Shown here: positions 18,406-27,791 of the stretch, one piece after another
Numbering within the stretch: position 1 is the first letter of the stretch
How the letters are laid out: every line of letters begins with the position of its first letter
Source of the DNA: Rhizobium sp. Root1334
GTDB lineage: Bacteria; Pseudomonadota; Alphaproteobacteria; Rhizobiales; Rhizobiaceae
Assembly: GCF_001426665.1 (NCBI RefSeq)
Contig: NZ_LMEY01000012.1
Span: 186,001 to 250,000, forward strand
Reading direction: 5' to 3'
DNA length: 64,000 nucleotides
Notes under the pieces: generated by a model
Told to the model about the DNA's origin: nothing
The model's database searches: none
Seen by the model: only the letters and a program-made list of their open reading frames with translations
Made by a program: the position numbers and the translations under genes

Positions 18406-20280
18406 ATGCCGGCAGCGCAGACAGATTTCGTTCAAGCATTGTATGATAATTTTCCCGATCCAATCATTTTCGCAGATATCGACCACACGATTCTGTCGGT
18501 CAGCGCTTCGGCTCTGAAACAGTTCGGCTACGCGGCGGAAGACGTTGTAGGCGGCCCGGTGCGGGCTCTGTATGCCACAGACAGGGACTTCGAACGGGCA
18601 CGGCGCCAGAGCCTGGAAGTGCTGGCCGTCAGCCGCTTTGCCGAGGGTATCTACCGTTACCGCCGCGTTGACGAAACTGTTTTCACCGCGCGATTGCGGG
18701 TCACGGCGGTCGTCAACGAAGCTGGTGAAAAGATGGGGTTCGTTGCCATTATCCGGGACATTTCGGATTATCTCGAGCTTGATCGGGAACGCAGGAAAAC
18801 CGGAGAAATCCTTGACACGGCGCTGCAGGCTATTCCGGAAGGATTTGCAATCTTCGACGCGAACGAGCGGATCGTCGTCTACAACGACGCCTATAAGCGG
18901 ATCTGCGGCGCGGCGGGACCGCATCTGACGATTGGCATGACCGCGGAAGAGATCATGACTGCTGTCCACGAGGCAGGGCATTACCCCAATGCACCTGCCG
19001 GATCGCGACAGGCCACGGCTTGGCTGGAAAGCAGGATGCGCGCCTTCCGCAATCCTGACGGCGATAACCAGATCTTCGAATATGGCGACGGCCGGTGGTT
19101 GCGTATCGAGGATTCGAAGACGCCTGATGGCAATACCGTGGCGCTTCGCATCGATGTGACAGACTTGAAGCGAGCTCAGATCGCGCTCGATAGGCAACGG
19201 CTGGAATACTACACGCTGGTCCAGAATATCCCAGACTTCATCTGCCGCATTTCTCCTGATCTTACGTACACGTTTGTCAACGAGCGCTATGCGCAGTGGA
19301 TTGGGGTGCTGGCCGATGACCTTGTTGGAAGACCGCTTCTCGATTTCGTTCCGCAAAGAGACCGGGAGACGCTGGTCAACACGCTGAAAAACCTGTCGAT
19401 CGAGGAGCCACTTGCCGCACGCGAGCAACACCGCAAGTTGCCCGATGGCAGCGATCTATGGCTATTCTGGTCGAATATCGCAGTCTTCGATGGCGGCAAG
19501 CTGGCAGAGTACGTCACCGTTGGCCGCGATATCACCGAGTTGAAGCAGCAACAGCAACGTATCGCTCAGCAGACCGTCGAGTTGCAGCGAAAAAATGATG
19601 CCCTTCACCAGTTTACCGGAACGGTGTCGCATGATCTGAAAGCGCCGCTGCGCCATATGGCGATGTTTTCGGAAATGATGGTCGAGGATGTGGCCAGCGG
19701 AAACCTTGAAGAGCTGCCTGTCTATGCCGGCCATCTACGCCAGAGTGCGCGGCGGATGGGCCAGTTGATTGACAGCCTCCTTGATTATGCCCAGATCGCC
19801 GACGAAATTGGCAGTTGGCACATCGTCTCGATGGCCGACGTGATTTCCGACACGATCCTCAACCTCGACAGCTTCATTCAAGAAGCCGGCGCCAGTATCG
19901 AGGTTTCAGCTTTGCCACAGCTGAAAGGCGATCCTGAGCTCCTGCAACGCCTTTGCCAGAACCTGATTGGCAATGCCATCAAGTACCGCCGGGAGGACGT
20001 GAAACCGGTGGTGCGGATCTACGCCGAAACGGAGGGGGACACCGTGCGAATGTTCTTCGAAGACAATGGCATCGGCGTCGACCCGCGTTTCTCCAGGAAG
20101 ATATTCGACGTGTTCCAGCGCCTGCACCGGGATGAGACCGTCTACCCGGGAACGGGTATCGGCCTGGCGCTGGCAAAACGGATCGCCGAGAGCCACGGTG
20201 GAACGATCGCGCTTGATCCCGCATTCACACGAGGGGCACGTTTCGTCGTGTCGTTTCCACACCAATCTCATGCACCGTAA
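18406..20280 (+). CDS. Soluble sensor histidine kinase with three PAS domains
   Basis: This 624-residue kinase has no membrane span or signal peptide and should sense a cytosolic cue. PAS units fall at about residues 10-122, 135-255 and 265-380, each ending in a typical D-I/V-T/S-D/E-L linker (IRDISDYLEL, RIDVTDLKRA, GRDITELKQQ). A short coiled coil leads to the dimerisation domain with phospho-accepting His409 in TVSHDLKAPLRHM. The ATP-binding domain has the N box NLIGNAIKYR, the G1 box DNGIGVD and the G2 box GTGIGLALAKRI. This kinase type resembles phytochrome-like sensors. No response regulator is adjacent, so it is an orphan kinase here. No cofactor-binding residue was identified in the PAS domains. 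Confidence 0.9.
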   Translation: MPAAQTDFVQALYDNFPDPIIFADIDHTILSVSASALKQFGYAAEDVVGGPVRALYATDRDFERARRQSLEVLAVSRFAEGIYRYRRVDETVFTARLRVTAVVNEAGEKMGFVAIIRDISDYLELDRERRKTGEILDTALQAIPEGFAIFDANERIVVYNDAYKRICGAAGPHLTIGMTAEEIMTAVHEAGHYPNAPAGSRQATAWLESRMRAFRNPDGDNQIFEYGDGRWLRIEDSKTPDGNTVALRIDVTDLKRAQIALDRQRLEYYTLVQNIPDFICRISPDLTYTFVNERYAQWIGVLADDLVGRPLLDFVPQRDRETLVNTLKNLSIEEPLAAREQHRKLPDGSDLWLFWSNIAVFDGGKLAEYVTVGRDITELKQQQQRIAQQTVELQRKNDALHQFTGTVSHDLKAPLRHMAMFSEMMVEDVASGNLEELPVYAGHLRQSARRMGQLIDSLLDYAQIADEIGSWHIVSMADVISDTILNLDSFIQEAGASIEVSALPQLKGDPELLQRLCQNLIGNAIKYRREDVKPVVRIYAETEGDTVRMFFEDNGIGVDPRFSRKIFDVFQRLHRDETVYPGTGIGLALAKRIAESHGGTIALDPAFTRGARFVVSFPHQSHAP

Positions 20281-20317
20281 AACTCGGGCAGGTGTTGGTT
20301 GAAGCAGCTTGGATATG

Positions 20318-20350
20318 AAAAAGGGGCACATCAAGCGCCCCTTTCTGTTT
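20318..20350. terminator. Terminator between histidine kinase and gcvP
   Basis: AAAGGGGC/GCCCCTTT (20320-20327, 20337-20344) is flanked by an A-run on the left and CTGTTTTT on the right, so it can act for both convergent genes. Confidence 0.85.
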
Positions 20351-20353
20351 TTG

Positions 20354-23218
20354 CTATTCTGCCGCCTCGGCGTAGTCTTCCAGGGGCGGGCAGGTGCAGA
20401 CCAGATTGCGGTCACCAAAGACATTGTCGACGCGGTTGACCGGCGACCAGTATTTGTCGACGCGGAAGGCGCCCGGCGGGTAGCAGGCCTGTTCGCGCGA
20501 ATAGGGACGGTCCCATTCGCCGACGAGATCTTCAACCGTATGCGGAGCATTCTTCAACGGGTTGTTCGTCCGGTCCATCTTGCCGTCTTCGATCGCCTGC
20601 GCTTCGGCACGGATCGCCAGCATGGCGTCGCAGAAGCGGTCGAGCTCGGCCTTGGTTTCCGATTCCGTCGGCTCGATCATCAGCGTGCCGGCCACCGGCC
20701 AGCTCATGGTCGGGGCGTGGAAGCCGCAGTCGATCAGGCGCTTGGCCACGTCATCGACGGTGACGCCGGCGCTGTCGACCAGCGGACGGGTATCGATGAT
20801 GCATTCATGCGCGACACGACCCTTGGCCGACTTGTAGAGCACGTCATAGGCACCCTTCAGCCGGGCTGCGATATAGTTGGCGTTGAGGATCGCCACCTTG
20901 GTCGCCTGCGTCAGCCCTTCGCCGCCCATCATCAGGCAATAGCTCCAGGAGATTGGCAGGATGGAGGCGGAGCCGAACGGCGCCGCCGAAACCGCACCTT
21001 CGCCGCCATCGGTTTCCGGATGGCCGGGCAGGTAAGGAGCAAGATGCGCCTTGACGCCGATCGGCCCCATGCCTGGACCGCCGCCGCCATGCGGAATGCA
21101 GAAGGTCTTGTGCAGGTTGAGGTGACTGACATCGCCGCCGATATCGCCGGGCCGGGCAAGGCCGACCATGGCGTTCATGTTGGCGCCGTCGATATAGACC
21201 TGACCGCCATGCTTGTGGACGATGTCGCAGATGTCGCGGACATTTTCCTCGAACACGCCGTGGGTCGACGGGTAGGTGATCATGCAGCAGGACAGGTTCT
21301 CGGCATGCTGCTCCGCCTTTGCGCGGAAATCGTCCATGTCGATATCGCCGTTGTCACTGACCTTGATAACGACGACCTTCATGCCGACCATCTGGGCCGA
21401 GGCCGGGTTGGTGCCATGCGCCGATGTCGGGATCAGGCAGACATCGCGATGGCCGTTGCCATTGGCGCGGTGATAGGCGCGGATCGTCAGAAGTCCGGCA
21501 TACTCGCCCTGTGCACCCGAATTCGGCTGCATGGAAACAGCGTCATAACCGGTGATCTGGCAGAGCTTCTGCGACAGATCAGTGATCATGTGACGGTAAC
21601 CTTCGGCCTGGTCGGCCGGCACGAAGGGGTGGATTTCAGAAAATTCCGGCCAGGTGATCGGCAGCATTTCCGCTGTCGCGTTCAGCTTCATCGTGCAGGA
21701 GCCGAGCGGGATCATTGAGCGGTCGAGCGCCAGGTCCCGGTCCGACAGCCGGCGGATATAGCGGGTCATTTCGCTTTCCGCCCGGTTCATGTGGAAGATC
21801 GGATGCGTCAGGTATTCACTGGTGCGCAGCAGGGTTTCGGGCAGGCGATAACCCGCGTCGAAATCCTCGACCTTGAAATCACCGCCAAATGCGCGCCAGA
21901 CGGCTTCCAGCGTGACCGGCCGCGAACGCTCGTCGAGGCTGATGCCAATCTTGGTGGTACCGATGCGGCGAAGGTTGACTTCTTCGGCCACGGCCGTCTT
22001 CAGGATGATGCCCTGCAGCTTGCCGACATCGACGGTCACCGTGTCGAAGAACACATCCGGCTCGACCTTGTAGCCAAGCTTTTCGAGGCCAAGCGCCAGA
22101 AGAACGGCCTTCTGGTGGACGCTCTGGGCGATGGCTTTGATACCCTTGGGACCGTGGAAGACGGCATACATCGAGGCCATGACGGCAAGCAGGACCTGCG
22201 CGGTGCAGATGTTCGACGTCGCCTTTTCGCGGCGGATATGCTGTTCGCGGGTCTGCAGCGACAGGCGATAGGCACGGTTGCCGCGGCTATCCTGCGAGAC
22301 GCCGACCAGACGGCCGGGCATCGAGCGCTTGTAGGCATCCTTGACTGCCATGTAAGCCGCATGCGGGCCACCGTAACCGACCGGTACGCCAAAGCGCTGG
22401 GTGCAGCCGATGGCGATATCGGCGCCCATTTCGCCAGGAGATTTCAGCAGCGCCAGCGCCAGAGGGTCGGCAGCGACCGTGGCGATTGCACCCGTCTGGT
22501 GCAGACGTGCAATCAGGCCGGTGAAATCGTGAACATGGCCATAGGTGCCCGGATACTGGAAGATCGCACCGAAGACATCGACCGGATCGAGATCGGTGAA
22601 CGGGTTGCCGATGACGATCGACCAGCCGAGCGGCTCCGCGCGGGTCTTCAGAAGCGCAATGGTCTGCGGGTGGCAGTTTTCATCGACGAAGAAGGCCTTC
22701 GCCTTCGATTTTGCCACACGTTCGGCCATGGCCATGGCTTCGGCGGCAGCCGTTGCCTCATCGAGCAGCGAGGCATTGGCGACATCGAGGCCAGTCAGGT
22801 CGCAGACCATCGTCTGGTAGTTGAGCAGAGCCTCAAGGCGGCCCTGGCTGATTTCCGGCTGATACGGCGTGTAGGCCGTGTACCAGGCCGGATTTTCCAG
22901 GATGTTGCGCTGGATGACCGGCGGTGTGATCGTGCCGTAATAGCCCTGGCCGATCAGCGACACGAGCTTCTTGTTGAGGTTGGCCGTTTCGCGCATCTTG
23001 TCGAGCGCTTCACGCTCGGTCATTGCGGCGCCCCAGGCAAGCGGGGACTTCTGGCGGATCGACGGCGGAACAGTGTCGTCGATCATGGCGTCGAGGCTGG
23101 GATAGCCGACGACCTTGAGCATCGCCGTCATTTCATCGGGCGAGGGGCCGATATGACGCCGGTTGGCAAAGTCATACGGCTTGTAGTCGGTAAAGGTGAA
23201 ATCCTTCGGCATGCTCAT
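20354..23218 (-). CDS. gcvP: Glycine dehydrogenase (P-protein, single-chain)
   Basis: This 954-residue PLP enzyme decarboxylates glycine and passes the aminomethyl group to the lipoyl arm of GcvH. It is the long single-chain form: the N-terminal half ([28 protein letters not shown]) corresponds to GcvPA and the C-terminal half to GcvPB. The PLP lysine is in [20 protein letters not shown] in the C-terminal half. Its ATG shares one base with the gcvH stop codon (TGATG), which implies translational coupling. It is the last gene of gcvT-gcvH-gcvP. Confidence 0.97.
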   Translation of the reverse strand: MSMPKDFTFTDYKPYDFANRRHIGPSPDEMTAMLKVVGYPSLDAMIDDTVPPSIRQKSPLAWGAAMTEREALDKMRETANLNKKLVSLIGQGYYGTITPPVIQRNILENPAWYTAYTPYQPEISQGRLEALLNYQTMVCDLTGLDVANASLLDEATAAAEAMAMAERVAKSKAKAFFVDENCHPQTIALLKTRAEPLGWSIVIGNPFTDLDPVDVFGAIFQYPGTYGHVHDFTGLIARLHQTGAIATVAADPLALALLKSPGEMGADIAIGCTQRFGVPVGYGGPHAAYMAVKDAYKRSMPGRLVGVSQDSRGNRAYRLSLQTREQHIRREKATSNICTAQVLLAVMASMYAVFHGPKGIKAIAQSVHQKAVLLALGLEKLGYKVEPDVFFDTVTVDVGKLQGIILKTAVAEEVNLRRIGTTKIGISLDERSRPVTLEAVWRAFGGDFKVEDFDAGYRLPETLLRTSEYLTHPIFHMNRAESEMTRYIRRLSDRDLALDRSMIPLGSCTMKLNATAEMLPITWPEFSEIHPFVPADQAEGYRHMITDLSQKLCQITGYDAVSMQPNSGAQGEYAGLLTIRAYHRANGNGHRDVCLIPTSAHGTNPASAQMVGMKVVVIKVSDNGDIDMDDFRAKAEQHAENLSCCMITYPSTHGVFEENVRDICDIVHKHGGQVYIDGANMNAMVGLARPGDIGGDVSHLNLHKTFCIPHGGGGPGMGPIGVKAHLAPYLPGHPETDGGEGAVSAAPFGSASILPISWSYCLMMGGEGLTQATKVAILNANYIAARLKGAYDVLYKSAKGRVAHECIIDTRPLVDSAGVTVDDVAKRLIDCGFHAPTMSWPVAGTLMIEPTESETKAELDRFCDAMLAIRAEAQAIEDGKMDRTNNPLKNAPHTVEDLVGEWDRPYSREQACYPPGAFRVDKYWSPVNRVDNVFGDRNLVCTCPPLEDYAEAAE

Positions 23219-23580
23219 CAGGCGATAAGCTCCTTGTAAGCTGCTTCGTCGAGAAGCGCGTTGACGGCCGACGGGTCGGAGAGTTTCAGCTTGAAGAACC
23301 AGCCGGCGCCCTGCGGGTCGCTGTTGACCAATGCCGGATCATCGACGATGGCCTGGTTGCTTTCGACGATCTCGCCATCAAGCGGACAATAGACGTCGGA
23401 GGCAGCCTTGACGGATTCAACGGTGGCTGCGGTCGCGCCCTTGTCCAGCGCCGTGCCGGATTCCGGCAGTTCCACAAAGACGAGGTCGCCAAGCTGCTCG
23501 GCAGCATGGGCGGTAATGCCCACGGTTGCGATATCACCCTCGATTTTCAGCCATTCATGTTCATCGGTAAATTTCAGCAT
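23218..23580 (-). CDS. gcvH: Glycine cleavage H protein
   Basis: GcvH (120 residues) is the lipoyl-carrying shuttle of the glycine cleavage system, linking the P, T and L proteins. The lipoylated lysine is Lys58 in [14 protein letters not shown], and the conserved start [14 protein letters not shown] is present. Length is normal. The start at 23580 is preferred because anything upstream lies outside the compact H-protein fold. It is 16 bases downstream of gcvT and overlaps gcvP by one base. Confidence 0.97.
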   Translation of the reverse strand: MLKFTDEHEWLKIEGDIATVGITAHAAEQLGDLVFVELPESGTALDKGATAATVESVKAASDVYCPLDGEIVESNQAIVDDPALVNSDPQGAGWFFKLKLSDPSAVNALLDEAAYKELIA

Positions 23581-23596
23581 GGGGTTCAGCTCCTGA

Positions 23597-24736
23597 TCAG
23601 CGTTTGTAGGTCGGGGTGACGAAGGGAAGGGCGGAGACGGTGATCGGCAAATATTTGCCGCGCACCTCCGCGAAAAGTTGCGTGTTATTGGCGGTGTGAG
23701 CCTTATCGACATATCCCATGGCGACGGGATGATCGGCACTTGGCCCAAAGCCACCGGAAGTAACGGTGCCGGCCGGTACCTTGCCTTCGGCATCGGCAAA
23801 CAGCGGCGCGCCGCCACGAACGGGCGCCTTGCCTTCCGGCTTCAGGCCAACACGGCGGCGGCCGGCACCTTCGGCGAACTGGCGAAGAATGACGTGGGCT
23901 CCGGGGAAACCGCCTTCGCGGGCGCCACCAGCGCGACGCGCCTTCTGCATGGCCCATTCAAGACCAGCCTCGACCGGCGTCGTCATGGTGTCGATATCGT
24001 TGCCATAGAGACAAAGGCCAGCCTCGAGGCGCAGGGAATCGCGGGCGCCAAGGCCGATCGGCATGACATCGGGATGTTCGAGGATTCGGCGCGTCACGTC
24101 TTCGGCAGAGGCTGCGGGAATCGAGATTTCAAAACCGTCCTCGCCGGTATAGCCGGAACGCGAGATGATGCAGGGTACGTCGTGAAGTGCGGCTTCGGCC
24201 ACATCCATGAACCGCATGGTGGCGATATCGGCCCAGAGTTCGGCGAGCACGGATTCGGCGCGCGGCCCCTGTAGCGCGATCAGCGCGCGGTCATCCAAAA
24301 GCGTCAGTTCGCAGGTGTCGCCGAGATGCTTTTGCAGATGAGCGAAATCGGCTTCCTTGCAGGAGGCATTGACGACGAGGAAGAGGTGATCGCCACGATT
24401 GGCGACCATCAGGTCGTCGAGAATATGGCCGTTGTCATCGGTAAACAGCGCATAACGCTGACGGCCTTCGGCAAGACTTAGTATATCGACGGGTACCAGC
24501 TTTTCGAGTGCCAGCGCGGCATCTTCGATCCGGCCGGACTTTGGACGAAGGATCACTTGTCCCATATGCGAGACATCGAAAAGACCGGCGGCGGAGCGGG
24601 TGTGAAGGTGCTCCTTCATCACGCCGGCGGGGTATTGCACCGGCATGTCGTAGCCGGCAAACGGCACCATGCGGGCGCCAAGCGACACGTGCAAAGCATG
24701 CAGCGGCGTCTGTTTCAAAGGGGAATCTGTGTTCAA
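23597..24736 (-). CDS. gcvT: Aminomethyltransferase (glycine cleavage T protein), TTG start
   Basis: GcvT (379 residues) transfers the methylene group from GcvH to tetrahydrofolate, releasing ammonia. The folate-binding fold is recognised from [29 protein letters not shown], the YTGEDGFEI motif, [20 protein letters not shown] and TSGGFGPS. The start codon appears to be TTG at 24736, placed six bases after a full GGAGG; no in-frame ATG precedes the conserved region. The gene is the first of the gcv operon and lies directly behind a tandem glycine riboswitch, so glycine should induce it. Confidence 0.95.
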   Translation of the reverse strand: MNTDSPLKQTPLHALHVSLGARMVPFAGYDMPVQYPAGVMKEHLHTRSAAGLFDVSHMGQVILRPKSGRIEDAALALEKLVPVDILSLAEGRQRYALFTDDNGHILDDLMVANRGDHLFLVVNASCKEADFAHLQKHLGDTCELTLLDDRALIALQGPRAESVLAELWADIATMRFMDVAEAALHDVPCIISRSGYTGEDGFEISIPAASAEDVTRRILEHPDVMPIGLGARDSLRLEAGLCLYGNDIDTMTTPVEAGLEWAMQKARRAGGAREGGFPGAHVILRQFAEGAGRRRVGLKPEGKAPVRGGAPLFADAEGKVPAGTVTSGGFGPSADHPVAMGYVDKAHTANNTQLFAEVRGKYLPITVSALPFVTPTYKR

Positions 24737-24778
24737 GTCCGGCCTCCAGGTCTGGCGTCACACGCCGGCTCATCTCCA

Positions 24779-24797
24779 CGGCGCATTTCGTGCGCCG
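24779..24797 (-). promoter_or_regulatory. Hairpin in the glycine riboswitch expression platform
   Basis: A perfect seven-base stem CGGCGCA/TGCGCCG with a 5-base loop lies between the second aptamer and gcvT; a smaller GGCGT/ACGCC hairpin (24754-24766) follows just before the GGAGG. There is no T-run after the first stem. Control at translation or through alternative pairing is therefore more likely than simple termination, but this is inference. Confidence 0.5.
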
Positions 24798-24802
24798 TAT
24801 CC

Positions 24803-24958
24803 TCGAGCCCCCTCTGTCCCTTTGCCTGAGATTGTTATCCCTTCGGCGAGCGAAACCGCTTCTCTCCAGAGTCCTACCGGCACCTTGCTGGTCCTTTGGC
24901 CTGAGAGTTTCCGGGGCGGTTGCTCCTTCGGCACCGGTGTTACCCGGATTCTCCCAAC
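24803..24958 (-). ncRNA. Tandem glycine riboswitch upstream of gcvT
   Basis: Read on the minus strand, two glycine aptamers lie in tandem. The first (about 24958-24880) starts GGGAGAATCCGGGT, has the core CCGAAGGAGCAACC and ends ACTCTCAGGC with AAAGGACC. The second (about 24875-24805) has GGAGAGAAGCGG, the core CCGAAGGGATAACAATCTC and ends AGGCAAAGGGACAGAGGG. These are the strongly conserved glycine-riboswitch elements, in the usual place before a gcv operon. Ends are approximate. Known riboswitches of this class turn expression on when glycine is high. Confidence 0.94.
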
Positions 24959-25126
24959 AAGATCGAAGCCAGATAACGGCGATGCCGGCGGCTTGGCAAG
25001 CGCAAAATGTCGCGCCCAAACAGATTTTTGTCGTGCCTGTTTCCTGGTAGTCATCAGAATAGAAAATCGGCCTTTGCTTTTTTGCCAATGAGGCGATAAC
25101 GCAATCACTTAAAGCGAGGATGATCG

Positions 25127-25522
25127 ATGGCGGTAGCCGGGCGACAGTGGCAGATGACGGTGCGGGTGCTTTCAGCACTGGCCCTGTTGTTTTTGTCGTT
25201 CGCCCATCAGCCCGCCTTTGCCAGCCAAATCACCCCGGCAATGGCTGCCGACTACATGCTGCCGGATGGCACGATCGGCGATATCTGCTTCGGACTTGAT
25301 GGCATAGAGGGAAAAAGCCACCGCTTTCCGCATGAAACCTTGGCGCCGGTTTGTGATTATTGCCGGCTGGCGGCATCCATCGTCCTGCCATCCCCCTCCG
25401 GCGACGGTCATCTGGTCATCCGCGTTGCCGCGCGTTCTGACAGCAAACCGGATTTTCCTGCGGTTTTCGTTGCATATCCACGTCTCCTGCCGCAATCGCA
25501 CGCGCCTCCGCTGTTGTTCTGA
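25127..25522 (+). CDS. Small secreted protein with CxxC motif, DUF2946-like
   Basis: The 131-residue protein has a cleavable signal peptide (VRVLSALALLFLSFAHQPAFA) and a short mature part with a CDYC pair near residue 77 in APVCDYCRLAASIVLP. It is followed by a weakly conserved tail ending in PPLLF. The layout fits the DUF2946-type small proteins frequently found beside copper-handling genes, and the next gene is a copper-binding fusion protein. A periplasmic role in metal handling is inferred from context only. Ribosome site GAGG lies seven bases before the ATG. Confidence 0.65.
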   Translation: MAVAGRQWQMTVRVLSALALLFLSFAHQPAFASQITPAMAADYMLPDGTIGDICFGLDGIEGKSHRFPHETLAPVCDYCRLAASIVLPSPSGDGHLVIRVAARSDSKPDFPAVFVAYPRLLPQSHAPPLLF

Positions 25523-25624
25523 CCGTATCGCCCCGGCGATTTCCAATTTTCCAGAGCATTCAGCCGCCTGACGCGGCATTGACCGTCCTGCCATGCGTGC
25601 AGGCTCCGGTCCGGAGACAGATCG

Positions 25625-26611
25625 ATGACACAGACCAGAACCACACTTCTCGCAATCGCCCTTTCGCTGGGCGCTGCCGCATCGGCGCATGCCCATGCTT
25701 CCTTCGAAACGGATGAAGTGGCATCCGAGAGCAGTTTCAAGGCCGTATTGCAGGTCCCGCATGGTTGCGACGGCAAGGCGACCACCGAAGTGCAAGTCAA
25801 GCTGCCGGAGGGTTTCGTCTTCGCCAAGCCACAGCCCAAGGCCGGCTGGGAGCTTGAGATCATCAAGGGTGACTACCAGAAGAGCTATGACAATCACGGA
25901 AAGACGGTGACATCAGGCCCGCTGGAAATCCGCTGGAAAAATGGCAACCTGTCCGACGATTATTACGACACGTTCGTGATCAGCGGCAAAATTTCCGGCT
26001 TCGACACCGAAACGCAGATCGCCTTTCCGGTGACACAGCTCTGCGGCACGTCTAGCAAGGTTGTCTGGGATGAGATTGCTGCTGAGGGTCAGAGCGCGCA
26101 TTCGCTGGAACATCCAGCCCCGACAGTGACGGTGACGCCTGCCCAGGCGGGTGGCCATGATCATCACGACATGGCGGCAATGGCTGGCATGGGCAATGCG
26201 GATGGCGCCCGCGTCAAGGCCGGATCGCTGGAAATTTCCGGCGGCGCGGTCAAGGCGATGCTGCCTGGCGCCAAGGTCGGCGGCGGCGGCTTCGTCATCA
26301 AGAATGAAGGCAGCGAAGACGACACATTGGTTTCGGTCGAGAGCGCGGTTGCAGGCCGTGTCGAACTGCATGAGATGACCATGCAGAACGATGTGATGAA
26401 GATGCGCAAGCTGGAGAGCGGCATTGCTCTTCCGGCTGGCGAAACCGTGACGCTTCAAAGCGGTGGGCTGCACCTGATGTTTTTCGATGTGAAAAAGCCG
26501 TTTGCCGAGGGCGACAGCATCCCTGTGACGCTGACCTTCGAAAAGGCAGGCAAGGTCGATTATGTGCTTGCGGTGGGCAATGCGGCCGGTGGCGCGCAGA
26601 AGCACAAGTAG
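25625..26611 (+). CDS. YcnI-PCu(A)C fusion copper protein
   Basis: This 328-residue secreted protein joins two copper-binding domains. After a signal peptide, the mature chain begins HASFET, with the N-terminal histidine (His24) that YcnI/DUF1775 domains use to bind copper, and the domain runs to about residue 165. A histidine- and methionine-rich linker (HDHHDMAAMAGM) follows. A PCu(A)C/DUF461 chaperone domain then occupies about 198-320, with the ligand set His249, Met260, His283 and Met285 (HEM, MKM and HLM motifs). PCu(A)C proteins load copper into the CuA and CuB sites of cytochrome oxidase in the periplasm. Pairing both domains in one chain suggests direct copper transfer; that is inference. 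Confidence 0.9.
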   Translation: MTQTRTTLLAIALSLGAAASAHAHASFETDEVASESSFKAVLQVPHGCDGKATTEVQVKLPEGFVFAKPQPKAGWELEIIKGDYQKSYDNHGKTVTSGPLEIRWKNGNLSDDYYDTFVISGKISGFDTETQIAFPVTQLCGTSSKVVWDEIAAEGQSAHSLEHPAPTVTVTPAQAGGHDHHDMAAMAGMGNADGARVKAGSLEISGGAVKAMLPGAKVGGGGFVIKNEGSEDDTLVSVESAVAGRVELHEMTMQNDVMKMRKLESGIALPAGETVTLQSGGLHLMFFDVKKPFAEGDSIPVTLTFEKAGKVDYVLAVGNAAGGAQKHK

Positions 26612-26634
26612 GACCTGCGAATTTAGAGCGGATA

Positions 26635-26668
26635 AATAACGGCGCGGGAAACTGCGCCGTTATTGTTT
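26635..26668 (+). terminator. Rho-independent terminator after the copper fusion gene
   Basis: A perfect 11-base stem AATAACGGCGC/GCGCCGTTATT with an 8-base loop lies 24 bases after the stop codon, followed by GTTTG. It may also act on the convergent gene to the right. Confidence 0.8.
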
Positions 26669-26691
26669 GACAAGCGGGCGACTTGGCCGCG

Positions 26692-27027
26692 TCAGGCGTT
26701 GGTCGTTTCGTCGTCCCGGGTTAAGGCTTCGTCGCTCTCATCGGCCTCTGCGTCATCGGGACCGAACTCCATGTAACGGCGCACCGCTTCGCCGCGCGTA
26801 CCCTGCGGCTGACGGCCATTGGAACTCATCAGCATCAACGATAACGACGTGGGGCTGCGGAGGGCAGCGACCGAGGCATGGGTGGTTGCCGCATCGTCCT
26901 TCGGCCGTGCAGAAAGCAGGGTGATCGCCTCGTCGGCCGGGCCATCGCCGCTCACGCGCGCGGACGGCTTGATGGCCTGCGCCGCGTAAGCCGCCGTATT
27001 GGCTGACATGGTAACGACCAAGGTCAT
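26692..27027 (-). CDS. Hypothetical protein
   Basis: This reading frame of 111 residues is not recognised. It starts with a short hydrophobic-to-neutral stretch (TMSANTAAYAAQAIK), is rich in Ala, Ser and Thr, and ends in a strongly acidic tail (FGPDDAEADESDEALTRDDE). No domain, membrane span or metal motif is visible. Two starts are possible, ATG 27027 or ATG 27009 (MSANTAAY); neither has a clear ribosome site. It is kept because the terminal composition is distinctive, it fits between two terminators, and overlapping frames look worse. Confidence 0.45.
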   Translation of the reverse strand: MTLVVTMSANTAAYAAQAIKPSARVSGDGPADEAITLLSARPKDDAATTHASVAALRSPTSLSLMLMSSNGRQPQGTRGEAVRRYMEFGPDDAEADESDEALTRDDETTNA

Positions 27028-27149
27028 GGACGATCTGCCCGTGCCGGGCGCTCCTTCGGAACAATCAATCCTTTTTACCCGACCGCCGTTTCACCACGGT
27101 GAAATCGCGAGGTCGCATTTAAGGCAAATCTTATCGATCATCCGAAGGA

Positions 27150-27186
27150 AAAAGGGGGCGCAGACCACCGGGGAAAGTGCGCGCCC
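27150..27186 (-). terminator. Terminator of the DUF2188-like gene
   Basis: GGGGCGC/GCGCCCC (27154-27160, 27180-27186) with a 19-base loop is followed on the minus strand by CTTTTTCC. It lies directly after the stop codon of the 88-residue protein gene. Confidence 0.7.
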
Positions 27187-27193
27187 CAAAGGT

Positions 27194-27460
27194 TCAGGCG
27201 TAGCGCCGTGAGAGCGTATTCCGCGTTGTTGATGTCATGCCGCCAAATTCGATGCATTTGCCGGCCGGTGCGCGGCACACCGCGCGCGCGTCGTGATTGC
27301 TTTCTTCGCCGGCAAAGTGCAGGGCTGCAGCTTCACTGGCAAACAATCCACCGACCCGGCCAAGCCGGTCCTGCACGACCCACCAGCCGTGGTGATCGCA
27401 GCCGACGGTGAAACGTGGCGTTACGGAATGCGTGTTCGCGAGGGGAGATCGACTGCCCAT
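27194..27460 (-). CDS. Small hypothetical protein, DUF2188-like
   Basis: The 88-residue protein has a core RFTVGCDHHGWWVVQDRLGR followed by an alanine-rich helix GLFASEAAALHFAGEE. This resembles the tryptophan-containing beta hairpin plus helix of DUF2188-type small proteins of unknown function. Three cysteines are present (CDHH, VCRA, KCIE). The ATG at 27460 follows AAGGATT, a good ribosome site; the frame is open further upstream but without one. It probably forms a short transcript ending at the terminator just after it. Confidence 0.65.
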   Translation of the reverse strand: MGSRSPLANTHSVTPRFTVGCDHHGWWVVQDRLGRVGGLFASEAAALHFAGEESNHDARAVCRAPAGKCIEFGGMTSTTRNTLSRRYA

Positions 27461-27521
27461 AATCCTTATAGACCTTTGTGTTGTTAATGGTGATGTGCTG
27501 CTGGCGTGGGCTGATTGCGCC

Positions 27522-27677
27522 CTAGCGCGGAAACCAGCCTGCCAGAATCTGAATAATGCCGGCACACACAAAGACTGCGGCCAGACGGATGACTGCGCCA
27601 GAAAGGCTGTTGCGATCCGGTATTACCGGCGCCGATACTGGCCTGTTTGATGAACTTTGGCGGGCGTATGATTGCAT
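27522..27677 (-). CDS. Small membrane protein, 51 residues
   Basis: ATG 27677 follows GAACAGGTC and opens a 51-residue frame: a polar, serine-rich N-terminus (MQSYARQSSSNRPVSAP) and one hydrophobic segment, LSGAVIRLAAVFVCAGIIQI, near the C-terminus. It looks like a single-pass inner-membrane peptide of unknown function. No family is recognised. The gene sits between the DapA-like gene and the DUF2188-like gene on the same strand. Confidence 0.42.
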   Translation of the reverse strand: MQSYARQSSSNRPVSAPVIPDRNSLSGAVIRLAAVFVCAGIIQILAGWFPR

Positions 27678-27791
27678 GACCTGTTCTTTCGGTTGGCCTG
27701 TTTGCGATCCGTAAGCCACTGATCGCCATGAGAAAATATGTACTCTGCCATTGCCGTTCCATGCGTGGCCGGCAGTTCTGTTGTGAAAATC

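Noticed and set aside
20309..23239. Long plus-strand frames opposite gcvP
   Set aside because: Antisense shadows of a well-conserved gene; composition is typical of reverse reading of GC-rich codons.
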